The notes below the pieces were generated by a model. The model worked only from the letters and a program-made list of their open reading frames with translations. It was not told the origin of the DNA and made no database searches. Of a stretch of 64,000 nt of DNA, positions 12,290 to 23,390 are shown in pieces. Position 1 is the first letter of the stretch, and each line of letters opens with the position of its first letter. Origin of the DNA: Gnetum montanum. Its lineage: Eukaryota > Streptophyta > Gnetopsida > Gnetales > Gnetaceae. The stretch is taken from the NCBI GenBank assembly GCA_015680685.1, contig MNCI01033409.1, positions 695,396-759,395 of the forward strand. The letters run 5' to 3'. Made by a program: the position numbers and the translations under genes.

Positions 12290-13251
12290 GAAAAAATTCC
12301 ATGAATCTATTATCACTCAAGCTAAAGTTTATTTAGAATTAGATGCTATTATCATAATGCTTCCAAATATTACTTTAAGTTTGAGGGACTTAAATGTTTT
12401 AAATGCTTTTATGTTAATAGTTTATATCCCTATCCAAATGCATTAATGTAGTGTTTATGCTACTATAGGGTCTAGGTTAGTATTTATATTATTCTCTAGT
12501 ACCTATATTGATCCCATTTGGAGATCAAGTAATGCAAGCTGGTTCAACTAATATAGGATGGGGGTAAATACAGATAAAGAAGATCTAGTGATACATAAAG
12601 TACATCTCACTTTGGACCATAGTGTTACTTCTTTCTATAGATTTGTTCCAAAAAAGGTATCTTCTTATCTACCAGAAAGACTATTCAGTAAATCTGAAAA
12701 CACCTAAGTTCTCCCCAAATGACTGTTTTGAAATAGGTGAGCCTTCTAGGCCTTCAAAAATCTTTAAAAGTATAGATCTAGATCTGCTAAATCTTAGAGA
12801 AAAGGATGCTATTTCTCCCATGACCAGATCTAAGAAATTTGAGGAAATTTCTAGAGAAGAAACTAACTTTTCTCCATCTTGCCCTCACAAACACCTTGTG
12901 TTTCAAGAACAAGAGTATTCCTGCAAAGAATGCTTTAGATTGATTAGGATCAATATGAACTACTTTGACTTTCCTTCTCCTCCCATTTTTGATGAGGATC
13001 CAAATAAAGTTTATGAACCTTTGACCTTTTCTGAAACTGAATCCCTAATTAAAATAAATGCGTCCTCAACAGACCCCAAAGAAATGAAGGCTTTTCTGAA
13101 GTATCAAAAGTTATCAACAGAGGAACCCTATGATATAATCCAACTTCAAAACTGGAGTAATCATACTTCTTCAGAAATCCTTAGTACAACAAAAAAAACT
13201 GCTGGTCTGACGTTTGCAAACTCACTTCTCAATTTCAGAAAACCTCATTAG
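12290..13251 (+). pseudogene. Caulimovirid movement-protein-like region and downstream linker
   Basis: The reading frame starting near 12300 is open in long pieces and contains a LPN..LSL.D motif (about 12358-12395) of the kind found in 30K-type movement proteins. It breaks at two stops and then shifts frame near 12650. From there an open frame of about 200 codons runs to the stop at 13249-13251. This part is rich in charged and Ser residues and has a CKEC pair near 12920; no domain is recognised in it. Position upstream of coat and protease supports the assignment, but the movement-protein call is tentative. Confidence 0.45.
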
Positions 13252-13379
13252 TTCATGCATCTTCATCCTCTGAACCAATCCTTCTGATCAAATATATGGT
13301 ACTTCTATTTTCCAATCTCAAGACAAACATAACCCAGGTAGATTTGCTAAAAGAGCTATTTATATCTCTGAAGAAATCT

Positions 13380-14449
13380 ATGCTATTCAAACAAGAATGG
13401 GAGGAGTAGAACAAGATGGTCAATCATAGACTGGGCAATATCAGGGTCAATACCAACAACCGTATCAGGCTCAATACCAGCAACAACCACAAAATCCAGA
13501 GCCAACAATCATTATGAAACCTATTAGTGAAACTCATAGAAAGTTCAGTTTAGATGGCTTGTCTCAAGAAGATAAGATGATAGTCATCCAAGAAATGACA
13601 GGAATCATACACAACTTAATGATCCGTCCAGGAAAAACTCTTCAAAAAGCCACCCAAAATGTTATGTTTTCTGTTGTTAGTTCTCTCAATGGTTGATGGA
13701 ATCACCTTAGCATCCAAGTCAAACAAGCCTTATTCGCTGGGACAATGCTGATTTCATAAACGCTATAACCTTTGAATTTATAGGTCTTTAATTCGAGCTA
13801 GCAGATCATTACAGAGAACAATTCCTTGGTGATAAATTAAATGATAAAAGCCAATTTGAGCCTTATGTCAACAATGACCTTATGGTATTATAATGGTGGT
13901 TTACTTCATGACGACACTGCAAACGATAGTTTTGTATCATCTTTAACTTATTTCCTCTCCGCCAAATATAAACATGAACTCAATAGTGTCGGCAAAAGGG
14001 TTTCTTTGATGAGTTTTGGTGAAATAGTCCAATTTATACGCCAAGCTCATACGATGATGTACCAAGACCTTAAGGTGCAAGAAGCCCTTCGAAATCAAAA
14101 AGACTATTTTGATAAGGGTTTCTGTTATGATATTCATCCTGAGTTCTATGGATTTCAACCACCTAGGAAACCTTATAAAAAACCTATAAGAAAAAATACA
14201 AAGGGAAACATCCCTCTTCTTCTAGTAAAGCCCCTAATTATGGCAGTAAATCCTGTCGTAGCCCCTACAGACACCCGAAAAAATTGTCATTTTTTGGGTC
14301 ACCGTTTTAATTGTATGCCTAACAACATCCTTGAATGTTTCTTGTATGGGGGGAAGCATTATGCTATTCACTGTCCGCTATTCATTGTCTGCAAAAAGTC
14401 CAAAAAATGGGCAAAGAAAAAAAAGAAAAGAAAAAAATTAATACAATAG
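13380..14449 (+). pseudogene. Caulimovirid coat-protein region with zinc knuckle
   Basis: A Gln/Tyr-rich stretch (about 13430-13500) leads into a conserved helical core in pieces 13514-13696 and 13841-14160, ending in a very Lys-rich tail (14380-14445). A zinc knuckle of the retroid coat type sits at 14336-14376: C, two residues, Y in place of the second C, then H and C. TGT-to-TAT (G to A) explains the lost Cys. The spacing before His is one residue shorter than usual. Stops at about 13694 and 13788 break the frame. Capsid function is assigned from position and the knuckle. Confidence 0.65.
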
Positions 14450-15145
14450 ATTTTTATGATCTAAAAGAAATAAATTATGCATATTATAGCACTGATGGAG
14501 AAGATATGATAGATGGTGATATCGAAATATATTTCTGAATCTGAACCTGGAAATGAAGAAATCATAGACTCAGACCCAGGCTCAGAATATGATATTCGTC
14601 ACTGTTGTATGTTTATAACTAGTAGTCCTATAGATGATCTTCGAAGAGAGATCACAGATCTTCAAAACTAAGGAAATAAGACTCCTATCTGGAGTATTGA
14701 CAAGAGAATGTACTTGAAAAAATTGTTCGATCAAAAGGAAGAAAAATTGGCTTCATATCAAAATACGTTTCTCAACCAAATTATTTATAAAAAGCCCGAT
14801 CCACCATCTGATTTAGAAGAATGGGCACAAAAAGAGGAAGAATTTTTTCTTGGAGAAACATCCAACCAAGTACAACAACCTGAGTCTCCCATTATAAAAC
14901 ATACTTCTTTCAAAATTCATGCTGAGACAAGCTCGTATATACCAACTTAAATAATTTATCCAATGCACTCACGCAGAGTTACACAGGTTAGAATGCAAAG
15001 AAGAACTACACTAGGGACGTCAATATGAAAGAGAGATATTAGAAAAACAACATGAAACTGATGAACCATACACAACATTACATACAATTTTGAATGTTAT
15101 AATTCTTCCAGTTTGTACTTTTTATAGATCAAGTTCCATGAAATA
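14450..15145 (+). pseudogene. Caulimovirid linker between coat and protease
   Basis: Broken open pieces (one at 14708-14947 with 80 codons) encode acidic, Glu/Asp-rich peptide with no recognised domain. They lie between the coat tail and the protease in the same orientation. A TAG at about 14668 and a TAA at 14948 interrupt them. It is most simply the linker part of the polyprotein. Confidence 0.45.
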
Positions 15146-15550
15146 ATGTCTTATGAAATAGATGCTTTGTTAGACTCGGGTGCAGAATCTTGTCTTTGTA
15201 GACGGCGAGTAATTCCAGGAGATCTGTGGAGACCCCACCATCCAATTCATTTGCAATTTAATAAGCTTAAGGTAATTACAAATTATGCTGTAGATGTACC
15301 AATAAAAATAGGAAATGATTTAATAACTTTACATTTTTTCCATTGTGAGCTGAATAATTACAATATTCTTATAGGTGCTAACGGGCTAGATAAATTAGGA
15401 TTCTATTCTATATATAGTGAATATGTAATGTTTAGAAATATTAAATTTCCCAAACTACAAACCCACACCAATAAGTTTAGAAAGGAAAAAGAAAATAAAA
15501 TAATCAACACAATATGGATAATAAATGCTTTGGAGAAAACAAAATCTTAG
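15146..15550 (+). pseudogene. Caulimovirid aspartic protease
   Basis: A frame of 134 codons contains the catalytic DSGA motif at 15173-15184, followed by hydrophobic strands and an ILIGANGLDKL segment near 15370-15400 in the place of the family's flap and second hydrophobic-hydrophobic-Gly region. This is a retropepsin-like domain that cuts the polyprotein. The frame ends at TAG 15548-15550 where the polyprotein would continue to RT, so it is part of a broken gene. Identification rests on DSGA and on its place directly before RT. Confidence 0.75.
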
Positions 15551-15917
15551 TTTGAGCAAATACATTCCAAACTCATGGTAAGCTTTGACAACCCTAGGAC
15601 ATTCAAAGATGTCAAACTACATTTCTGCGAAATTCTGCTATAACAAGAAATTGAATTAAAAGCCACAGCCCATCATATTGACATGAATCCAACACTATGT
15701 AAAGAATGTTTGGAAGAGATTAATAATTTACTCATAGTTGACTTAATCACTTGAAGCACTAGTAAATTTGCTTGTGCAGCCTTCTATGTCAATAAACATG
15801 TTGAGCAAATTAGGGGGAAGAAAAGACTAGTAGCTAATTATAGACCCTTAAATGACTGCATTGAATCCAATTCACATCCTATCCCTTCCAAAGATGACCT
15901 ATTCAATAGAATCTAGG
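15551..15917 (+). pseudogene. Caulimovirid reverse transcriptase, N-terminal part
   Basis: After the protease the sequence shows the finger region of a caulimovirid RT: a C-rich patch (about 15697-15710), an AAFYVNKH motif near 15779-15802 and GKKR..NYRPLN near 15820-15855, then P.P.KDDL. These are the family's strongly conserved RT1-RT2 blocks. Two in-frame stops are present. The gene is interrupted after CTAGG at 15913-15917 by the LTR of Ty3 element 1 and resumes at 22406. Confidence 0.85.
15913..15917 (+). repeat. Target-site duplication CTAGG (left), element 1
   Basis: CTAGG at 15913-15917 directly precedes the 5' LTR and is repeated at 22401-22405 directly after the 3' LTR. Removing 15918-22405 restores the caulimovirid RT reading frame across the site. 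Confidence 0.93.
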
Positions 15918-16746
15918 TGATGGGACGCGATATTGCATTGGCCACGATATTGCGTACGCGATATCGCGTTGGCCCCTGCGATATTGCGTATATCGCAGCC
16001 CATTGCCAGTTCTATAAATAAGAGGCGGCTTTCCCTTGTTTCCTCATCTAGATCTAGACCCTTAGCTAAACTTTGGCAGTTTTACGATTCCAGAGATAGA
16101 ATAATTTCCATGTGCCCGCAGTAGGAGTCTCAAAGTGAATGGATCTTTATTCGAGCAAATTGTACCTGAGCACACATTTGTGTACGGAAATAAAGAATGT
16201 GTACGGAAATAAAGATGAACTTTTTGATAAACCTTGCAGTGCATGGACTAAGCTAATTAGGATTTAATTAATGTTAAATGCTTAAATGCTTTCTTAGATA
16301 ATTAATCTCTCTCAACCCTCAACTCCTAGTTAAGTGCATCCAAAACGACCGCTTCGAGCACGTGTGCTATGCTTGGTAACCCAGTAACGAATAGCATTTA
16401 ATAATCCCAGTAGCGTTGCACTGGTTCAGGGTGTGTACAACAAGTGGGAACGGTTACTGATGCTAGTATGATTAAAGCTTAGTTAGTGAAAGTTAGTTAC
16501 TTAGTCTCTTCACCCTTTCCTCTCTTAGCATAGGCGATAAAAAGATAAAAGACATAAAAATTAGATACCTTAGACTTACTTAACCATACAACCGTGACAA
16601 TACAAGTAAGTCTGGGAAGACAATGATTGATTAACCTTAAGTGTTCCATAAGGCACGTAAGCAGTTAGTCCTTGGAGTTCAACCGGATCGCGCGTGTAAT
16701 GCTTGTATTCATATGGTTGAGTGTAGGGGTACCTCGCCACTCATCA
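15918..16746 (+). repeat. 5' LTR of element 1
   Basis: The LTR has TGATG..CATCA ends and is 829 bp. The U3 region (15921-16000) is packed with palindromic words built on GCGATATCGC. TATAAATA lies at 16013-16020. AATAAA poly(A) signals occur twice (about 16185-16210) because a ~20-bp unit TGTGTACGGAAATAAAG is duplicated. The right half carries the dispersed block seen in all LTRs of the window. Confidence 0.93.
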
Positions 16747-16747
16747 T

Positions 16748-16766
16748 TGGCACCGTTGCTAGGGAC
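16748..16766 (+). other. Primer-binding site, tRNA-Asp type
   Basis: TGGCACCGTTGCTAGGGAC starts one base after the LTR. It differs from TGGCGCCGTTGCCGGGGAT, the complement of the plant tRNA-Asp 3' end, at four positions, all transitions. This primer choice is typical of Athila/Tat-type Ty3 elements. Confidence 0.85.
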
Positions 16767-16891
16767 TTAGTTGTTTGTGCGCTGCATAGAACATAAGAAA
16801 TCATTTACATTGTTGGGAGCTAAAACAAACCCTTAGGGTTAATCAAGAGAAAAATAACATAACGAAAAATAGCATATCAAACAAGACTAAA

Positions 16892-18538
16892 ATGTCTTCT
16901 TCTCCACACAAAAGCACTTCACCGCCTAGGACCAACACTAGAGACAGTCGGTGGTACAATACACATAACCAAAATCTGCTAGTTCCTCAACAATTCAGTG
17001 TGGTATATACTCATCACGATGAATATATACCAGACTTTACCTTTGTCTTCCATCAAGATGAACAACTGTGTTGGAGAGACTTGGAGGGTAACATAGTGTT
17101 GCCTCCAGACAGAGTCGCCCCCAACATGCTCCTTCGTGCCCTTGCATGAATTAGCATGTTGTAATTATACACTGAGTACATTGCATGCGATTACAACATA
17201 AGGGACTACCATCCCATAGAAGCACAACGTCAATGGAACTCGCGGCAAGAGAGTTACCACACATTGTTGAAGGGCAAAGGACCCCATAATGCTTCGCCCG
17301 TCATAAGAGAAATTAAGGGTGGTGAACCTATTTCAATAGGTTCTCCACAAAATGATGTTCCCCCTCCTAACGATAGTGAGGAGGTGGTGTATCAGAACCT
17401 TCGCTCCACGATACAAAACCCTGGTTCTGATTCCCACGAATACCAAGTGTTCAATGAGGGAACACAAACACAAGATAAGGGCGAGCATTCTGATCGTCAT
17501 CATGATCGAGGTCGAGATCACCGAAGAGAAGGTAGGAAACATCGTCGTGGCGATGGTTCTCCTTTCTCTTCCCCTTCATCATCACATTCACCCTCTCTTC
17601 AACATCAAGACATAGTCATAAGGAACCCAACAGTGAGGATAAGGATAAGAAAAATGAGAGACCTCGACGAGAGAGTCGAGAGCGAGGATGAGGGCACTCT
17701 AGGAAATCAAGGCATGGAAGAAGGGAAAGTACGGAACCGCGTAGGCATCACAGACGCCATGAGAGAAATGACCATGATGAACCCCTACTTACAACCCGAA
17801 GCATGTTAGACATCACGAAGGCCATTAGAATACCTATAAGGCACCAAAAAGATAGCCGGACCAGGAGACTAAACATGAATAATATCTCACGATTTGAGGG
17901 GGGATACAACACTGATCCACAGAACCACTTACAGGCATTTCATGATGCCTGTGCCTTGCAGAACATTGAAAACGAGTGACAAAAATTAAAGTTGTTCCTA
18001 AGGACATTGATAAAAGAAGAAGAAAGCTGGTACCAATCCTTAGAACCGGAATCCATTCAAAGGTGGAGTACGAAGCTAGAATTGTTTAACGATAAATACC
18101 AAACGTACTCCCAGGTGTCCAACTTGCGAAAGCAGATCCAAGGATGGAAGCAGGGTAATCATGAACCCTTGGATGCTACCATGGGCCGATATTATGCACT
18201 ATTACATCGTTGCCCAGGCCATGGTTATGCATAACGGGATCAACTACGCCATCTCGTAGATGGGCTAAGACATGAAACCAGGAAAACCCTTGGAACATAT
18301 GCCCAAGGGAGATTATCAGAGCTTNAAGAAGAGGGATTTGGACTATGCACGTAACAAAGGTAAGGGTAAAATGACTATCACCAAAGAGGTTGTGGATTCC
18401 AATATGGATGATGATAGTGGATGTGAGATATGTCAGTATGACCATCCTAAGGGATGTTGCCCTATAATCTCACATCTGCAAGAGTCTAGGGTGTATGCAC
18501 TCAACCCAAGACTTAACAAATGGAAAGCATCCCGATAG
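16892..18538 (+). pseudogene. gag of element 1
   Basis: This is a broken gag starting at ATG 16892. In order it has an N-terminal domain with DFTFVFHQDEQ (about 17032-17064), a Ser/Arg/His/Asp-rich hinge (17450-17720), a capsid-like helical core with QAFHDACALQNIEN and FNDKYQTYSQVSNLRKQIQGW (17930-18150), and a zinc knuckle at 18422-18460 of the form C-x2-C-x3-H-x3-C-C. Elements 2 and 4 share the N-terminal motif; element 2 also has the same knuckle. Stops at 17147-17149, 17807-17809 and 17978-17980 and frameshifts disable it. Position 18325 is an undetermined base. Confidence 0.85.
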
Positions 18539-20049
18539 TTACCTTATCCCCAAGGTAACCTGAGGCAGTTCCACCAACCGTTAACATATTATCCAAGTGG
18601 AACTTTGCCACAACCTATGGAGCAACACCAGTAGTGGAAATACCCATAGTCATGGAGGATGCCACCGCCAAGGCAACAATACCCTTACCGACAACTGGAT
18701 CCATATGGATACTACATGCAGCAACCAATCTCTCCAAGTGAATTTGTTGGTCATGTGACTCCACAATGTCATTACCAAGCTCGAGAGTACTATAGGACTC
18801 CTTCTCCTGGGAGAGACACACCACATGCATACCATCCTCCAAATCCACCTGCAACTCTTACACCGATAGCTCCACTACCACCCGCTCTAGCGATGCAAGG
18901 GGAACTCCCCACTCAATCGCAGCAACGCAATGCTACGAGAACTGTAAACCTTCAACCCGTTGCTGGTTTTGACAACCATACAAGGAGAAGACCTTTCTTC
19001 AGAACCAATAGTCTAAACAAGCTCTCACAACCACAAGCGGTTGAGCCTCTGAACATTCCTCCATCAAATAAGGCTTCAGAGCTCCCTTCAAACCAACAAC
19101 AAAGCTCAACGCATATGATTATGTTAACACATACCATCACTGACTGGATAAATATGGGCCACCTTCCCAGGAAATTCTCTGATCTTGGAAGTCCCTTAAT
19201 TTACCTCCAAATCGCTAGGAATGAACCACGTAAAGCTCTTCTTGACTTAGGTTCTGGAGTTAACTTGATATCACAAGAAATGTATAAAGCCTAGAACTTG
19301 CCTTCACTAAAGAAGAACAATATTCACTTAGAGCTGGCTGAACAGTCCATTACTATTCCCTTGGATTGGTGGAGGACATCGTTACCACTGTGTGTGGTTG
19401 GTCATACTCAGCTGATTTCCTAGTGATACAAGTCAACAATGACAAGGGGGACTTCCCAATAATAATGGGAAGGACATGGCTAAGTACCGTGAACGCATGC
19501 CTAGGAATAAGTGATCTTTCCCTGGAAATATCTAAGGAAAATACTTATGAAAAGATAGAGAAGAAGAAGGTTCCATGCATCACATACAGTGATACTGAGG
19601 GTGATAGCGTACAGGAACGTTCAACATCTCCTGCATGCAACCGGTGTGCCCAGGAAATTAACATACAAAAGTGCCTGTATGTAGCAACCACACAACAAGA
19701 GAACACCTAATGGTTGACAGCTAATCAAGAGAGCAACCCACCAATATGCATGGAACTAACTGGGAAACCAACTTGCGCCCACAAAGAAAGCATAGATGCA
19801 CTGGAGAAAGAGTGTTGTCAACTTCCAACCCTTAATTTAAAACCACCAATTGAGGGAAGTTGGAAACTCTTAGAAAATTCAAATGAGTACTCTGATAGGA
19901 GAATACTAGTCTGTGTGCAACCGACTAAACCTTATCATGAACCTAGAATGGTCTATGCACATAGCACATTTGAGAGGGAACGACCTCGCTCCTTATTTCG
20001 GATCTCTCCTTTTCAATTCAGTCATGGGAGAGATGGCCACCTATGCTAA
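18539..20049 (+). pseudogene. Gag tail, protease and residual pol end of element 1
   Basis: A Pro/Gln/Tyr-rich gag tail (18540-18990) is followed by a retropepsin-like domain: ALLDLGSGVNLIS with the catalytic DLGSG at about 19241-19255, and the second conserved block IIMGRTWL near 19459-19482, as in Athila-type proteases. Gly-Trp codons changed to TAG (for example at 19292-19294). From 19714 a 111-codon frame encodes a linker ending in FSHGRDGHLC, the extreme end of pol, with no RT or integrase between. This is an internal deletion of about 3 kb relative to element 4. Confidence 0.8.
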
Positions 20050-21250
20050 TCATTTGAGGCCCTTAGTTCTTTTTAAATTTTTGTTTTACACATTGTTTTT
20101 TACAAATTTCTTTAACTTTTCTTGTTTTTGTTTTACAACATCGTTTATACTTTTTCATTTCTTCGTGTGTTTGATTATTTTGTTTGATTCGTCACTTAAT
20201 AAGTGCTCCGAAGATGGTATGAACTGTATTCCATTGATTGCTAATGTTTGGTTTTTACCTTTAAGTTATGATGTTGATACTAAGGTATGGTTCTTTTGAT
20301 ATAGCAGGCAATGAGTCCACTTCATCCATACATCCATAAAATTCTATGGTCTCTCTTGGCTTGGAACTGTACAATCCCTTTCTNTGGTGTGGTTCTCATG
20401 CAAAAACACAAAAAAATAAAAATAAAAAAATAGTGAGAATTCAAAGCACACCCATTAGACGAAATAATCATTTGGGCTACAAGCACTGGTTATGGACCTA
20501 AAATAAACATGTTCCCTCTAACTAAAGCCCTTCTCGCTTCCTACTTTCTCCTCTTTCGTTTCGTCAGAATGGTGGTGGCTCTTTGGTGGAAGCGTTCTTG
20601 TTACTTCAAGTGGATGGATGGGCCGAATGTATTAATGCGAAGTCACTGAATGTGGTTTGTTTGAGGCTGGATTTGGAATGAGATCTACTAAGTCAAATTA
20701 ACCATTAACACATAAGGGGCTGTACACCACCTTGTTCTTGAGATTCCATTCCATTCTCTTCTTTCCATCTTTCTTTTCCCATTTATCACCTCATTGCCGG
20801 TTGTATCAGTAGTCCATATTTTAGTGGATGCATTGTTTTATTTTTGGTAAACTTTTGTAGTTAAGACTTTAACTCTTGTCTCCAAATGACATTCCTAGAG
20901 CCTACAAACTCTTTGAATGTGGGATTGTTAGGGCATTAAGGGCATGAGCCTGCTTTGGGGAGGACCCACCTAGCATTCCTATTTGGTGCATCTATTAATT
21001 TCTTTCCCTTAAACATTTCCACAATCACCATTTATTTTGTTCATCTCCATCTTTGACATCCATTTTATTGGTGTTTCCGTTGTTTCTTTTTCTTCATCTT
21101 TCTTATTCCTTCTCTTTTTCCATTTTATCGCTACCAGAGGTTTGCTCTCAGTCATGGGGGTCCTGGTCCAATTTTTTTTCAATTTTTCTCTTAACCCCTA
21201 CACCTCGGGTAGTCACCAGTATTATATCTCTAGATCTGTATCAGCCATAT
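20050..21250 (+). other. Long untranslated 3' region of element 1
   Basis: This is non-coding sequence shared with elements 2 (27985-28900) and 4 (60830-62228). Landmarks are the CAAAGCACACCCATTAGAC word (about 20441), an ACAAGCACTGGTTATGG word, the phrase GGGCATTAAGGGCATGAGCCTGC (shown here in two parts: GGGCATTAAGGG and CATGAGCCTGC, 20931-20953) and GGGGAGGACCCACC. It may carry packaging or 3' processing signals. Position 20385 is an N. Confidence 0.75.
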
Positions 21251-22036
21251 NNNNNNNNNNNNNNNNNNNNNNNNNNNNNNNNNNNNNNNNNNNNNNNNNN
21301 NNNNNNNNNNNNNNNNNNNNNNNNNNNNNNNNNNNNNNNNNNNNNNNNNNNNNNNNNNNNNNNNNNNNNNNNNNNNNNNNNNNNNNNNNNNNNNNNNNNN
21401 NNNNNNNNNNNNNNNNNNNNNNNNNNNNNNNNNNNNNNNNNNNNNNNNNNNNNNNNNNNNNNNNNNNNNNNNNNNNNNNNNNNNNNNNNNNNNNNNNNNN
21501 NNNNNNNNNNNNNNNNNNNNNNNNNNNNNNNNNNNNNNNNNNNNNNNNNNNNNNNNNNNNNNNNNNNNNNNNNNNNNNNNNNNNNNNNNNNNNNNNNNNN
21601 NNNNNNNNNNNNNNNNNNNNNNNNNNNNNNNNNNNNNNNNNNNNNNNNNNNNNNNNNNNNNNNNNNNNNNNNNNNNNNNNNNNNNNNNNNNNNNNNNNNN
21701 NNNNNNNNNNNNNNNNNNNNNNNNNNNNNNNNNNNNNNNNNNNNNNNNNNNNNNNNNNNNNNNNNNNNNNNNNNNNNNNNNNNNNNNNNNNNNNNNNNNN
21801 NNNNNNNNNNNNNNNNNNNNNNNNNNNNNNNNNNNNNNNNNNNNNNNNNNNNNNNNNNNNNNNNNNNNNNNNNNNNNNNNNNNNNNNNNNNNNNNNNNNN
21901 NNNNNNNNNNNNNNNNNNNNNNNNNNNNNNNNNNNNNNNNNNNNNNNNNNNNNNNNNNNNNNNNNNNNNNNNNNNNNNNNNNNNNNNNNNNNNNNNNNNN
22001 NNNNNNNNNNNNNNNNNNNNNNNNNNNNNNNNNNNN
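21251..22036. other. Assembly gap (run of N)
   Basis: This is 786 bases of N within element 1. By comparison with the 5' LTR it hides about 465 bp of the 3' LTR plus ~320 bp of the untranslated region and polypurine tract, if its length is right. Frames spanning it are meaningless. Confidence 0.98.
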
Positions 22037-22400
22037 AGTAACGAATAGCGTTTAGTAATCCTAGTAGCGTTGCATTGGTTCAAGGTGTGTACAACAAGTG
22101 GGAATGGATACTGATGCTAGGATGATTAAAGCTTAGTTAGTGAAAGTTAGTTACTTAGTCTCTTCACCCTTTCCTCTCTTAGCATAGGCGATAAAAAGAT
22201 AAAAGACATAAAAATCATATACCTTAGACTTACTTAACCATACAATCATGACAATACAAGTAAGTCTGGGAAGACAACAATTGATTAACCTTAAGTGTTC
22301 CATAAGGCACGTAAGCACTTAGTCCTTGGAGTTCGACCAGATCATGCATGTAACGTTCGTATTTGTATGGTTGAGTGTAGGGGTACCTCGCCACTCATCG
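22037..22400 (+). repeat. 3' LTR of element 1 (visible part)
   Basis: This aligns end to end with 16382-16746 of the 5' LTR and ends CTCATCG (final A to G), followed by the target duplication CTAGG at 22401-22405. Most differences from the 5' LTR are C/T or G/A. Confidence 0.92.
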
Positions 22401-22405
22401 CTAGG

Positions 22406-23390
22406 GATCACATGTTTATTTTAAATTTAATTTAAAATCTAGATTCTGGCAAATAGATATTGTTAAAAAAGATAGGTGGAAAACCACTTTCACAATTCCT
22501 CAAGGATTATTCCAATGGAATGTTCTTCCTTTTGGATTGAAAACAACTCCATCAATATTTCAGGGATGTATGGATAAGATTTTCTCTTCCTCCAAAAATA
22601 TTATCATATATATTGATGATATTTTAGTATAAAGTAAAAATGTACATGAACATCTTAATCACAAAGAGTAATTTTTTGAAATCATTAAGCAAAATGATTT
22701 GGTTTTCTTGAAATTGAATTCATTGGTCTCCATATTAAAGGTGGACAAATCTAAATGCAAAAACACATCCTTGAAAAAATACATCAGTTCCCTGATATTG
22801 TTAAAGTTAAGCAACAATTATAAAGGTTTTTTCGTTGTTTAAATTATGTTTCCAGATTTTATGCTAATGTCGCTGCAGATTGCCACCTCCTTAATCAAAA
22901 AAATCCTCTCCCTTGGAAGGATGAACATTATGTAGTAGTTCAATGCATTAAATAAAATGTTAAGAATCTTCCAAAATTAAAATTACTAGGTAATGGATTT
23001 AAAATCCTTGAAATAGATGCTTCAAAAGCCTATTAGGGAGCTATATTAAAAGAAAAAGAACAAGATTGAGAAGTAGTCTGTAGGTATGCCTCTGGTGCAT
23101 TTAATGATACCCAAAAGAAATATCATAGTACTTATAAAGAATTACTTGCAATTATTAAGGGTATTAAAGCTTTTAGAATTTTTTTACAAACTAAAAAAGT
23201 TTTGGTTTGATTAGATTTAAAGCATTTCAAGAGTTTCCTATAGAGTAAAAATATGAATAAGGTTGCTTATTCTAGACTTTTGAGGTGGCCTTTATGGCTC
23301 TCTAATTTTGATTTTGAATCAGAATTTATAGAAGGAAAGTGTAATAGTTTAGTAGATTATTTAACTAGAGAATTTAAGTCTTTAAATTAA
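22406..23390 (+). pseudogene. Caulimovirid RT C-terminal part and RNase H
   Basis: The RT resumes at the base after the second target duplication. It shows FWQID (about 22445), a LPFGLK block (about 22525) and the catalytic YIDD at 22609-22620, all intact. A thumb region with frameshifts follows. RNase H is at about 22990-23330, with the first Asp in IDAS (23011-23022) and Glu in ELLA (23137-23148); the third acidic site reads LDL, near its usual place. The polyprotein stop is TAA 23388-23390. Several in-frame TAG and TAA stops show it is dead. Confidence 0.88.

Larger units (their letters stand above)
15918..22400 (+). mobile_element. Ty3 element 1 (Tat/Athila type, gag-protease only)
   Basis: This is a complete but non-autonomous LTR retrotransposon: 5' LTR 15918-16746, primer site 16748-16766, gag 16892-18538, protease 19100-19710, a remnant of the extreme pol end to 20046, a long untranslated 3' region, an assembly gap 21251-22036, and the 3' LTR visible at 22037-22400. 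RT, RNase H and integrase are absent. After protease the sequence passes directly to the motif FSHGRDGH (about 20019-20042), which in element 4 lies beyond integrase. By eye the visible 364 bp of the two LTRs differ at roughly 7 percent of positions, mostly transitions, so this is one of the younger insertions here. Confidence 0.92.

Noticed and set aside
21037-22083. Long frames of 280-334 codons
   Set aside because: They are mostly the 786-base N gap; no sequence supports them.
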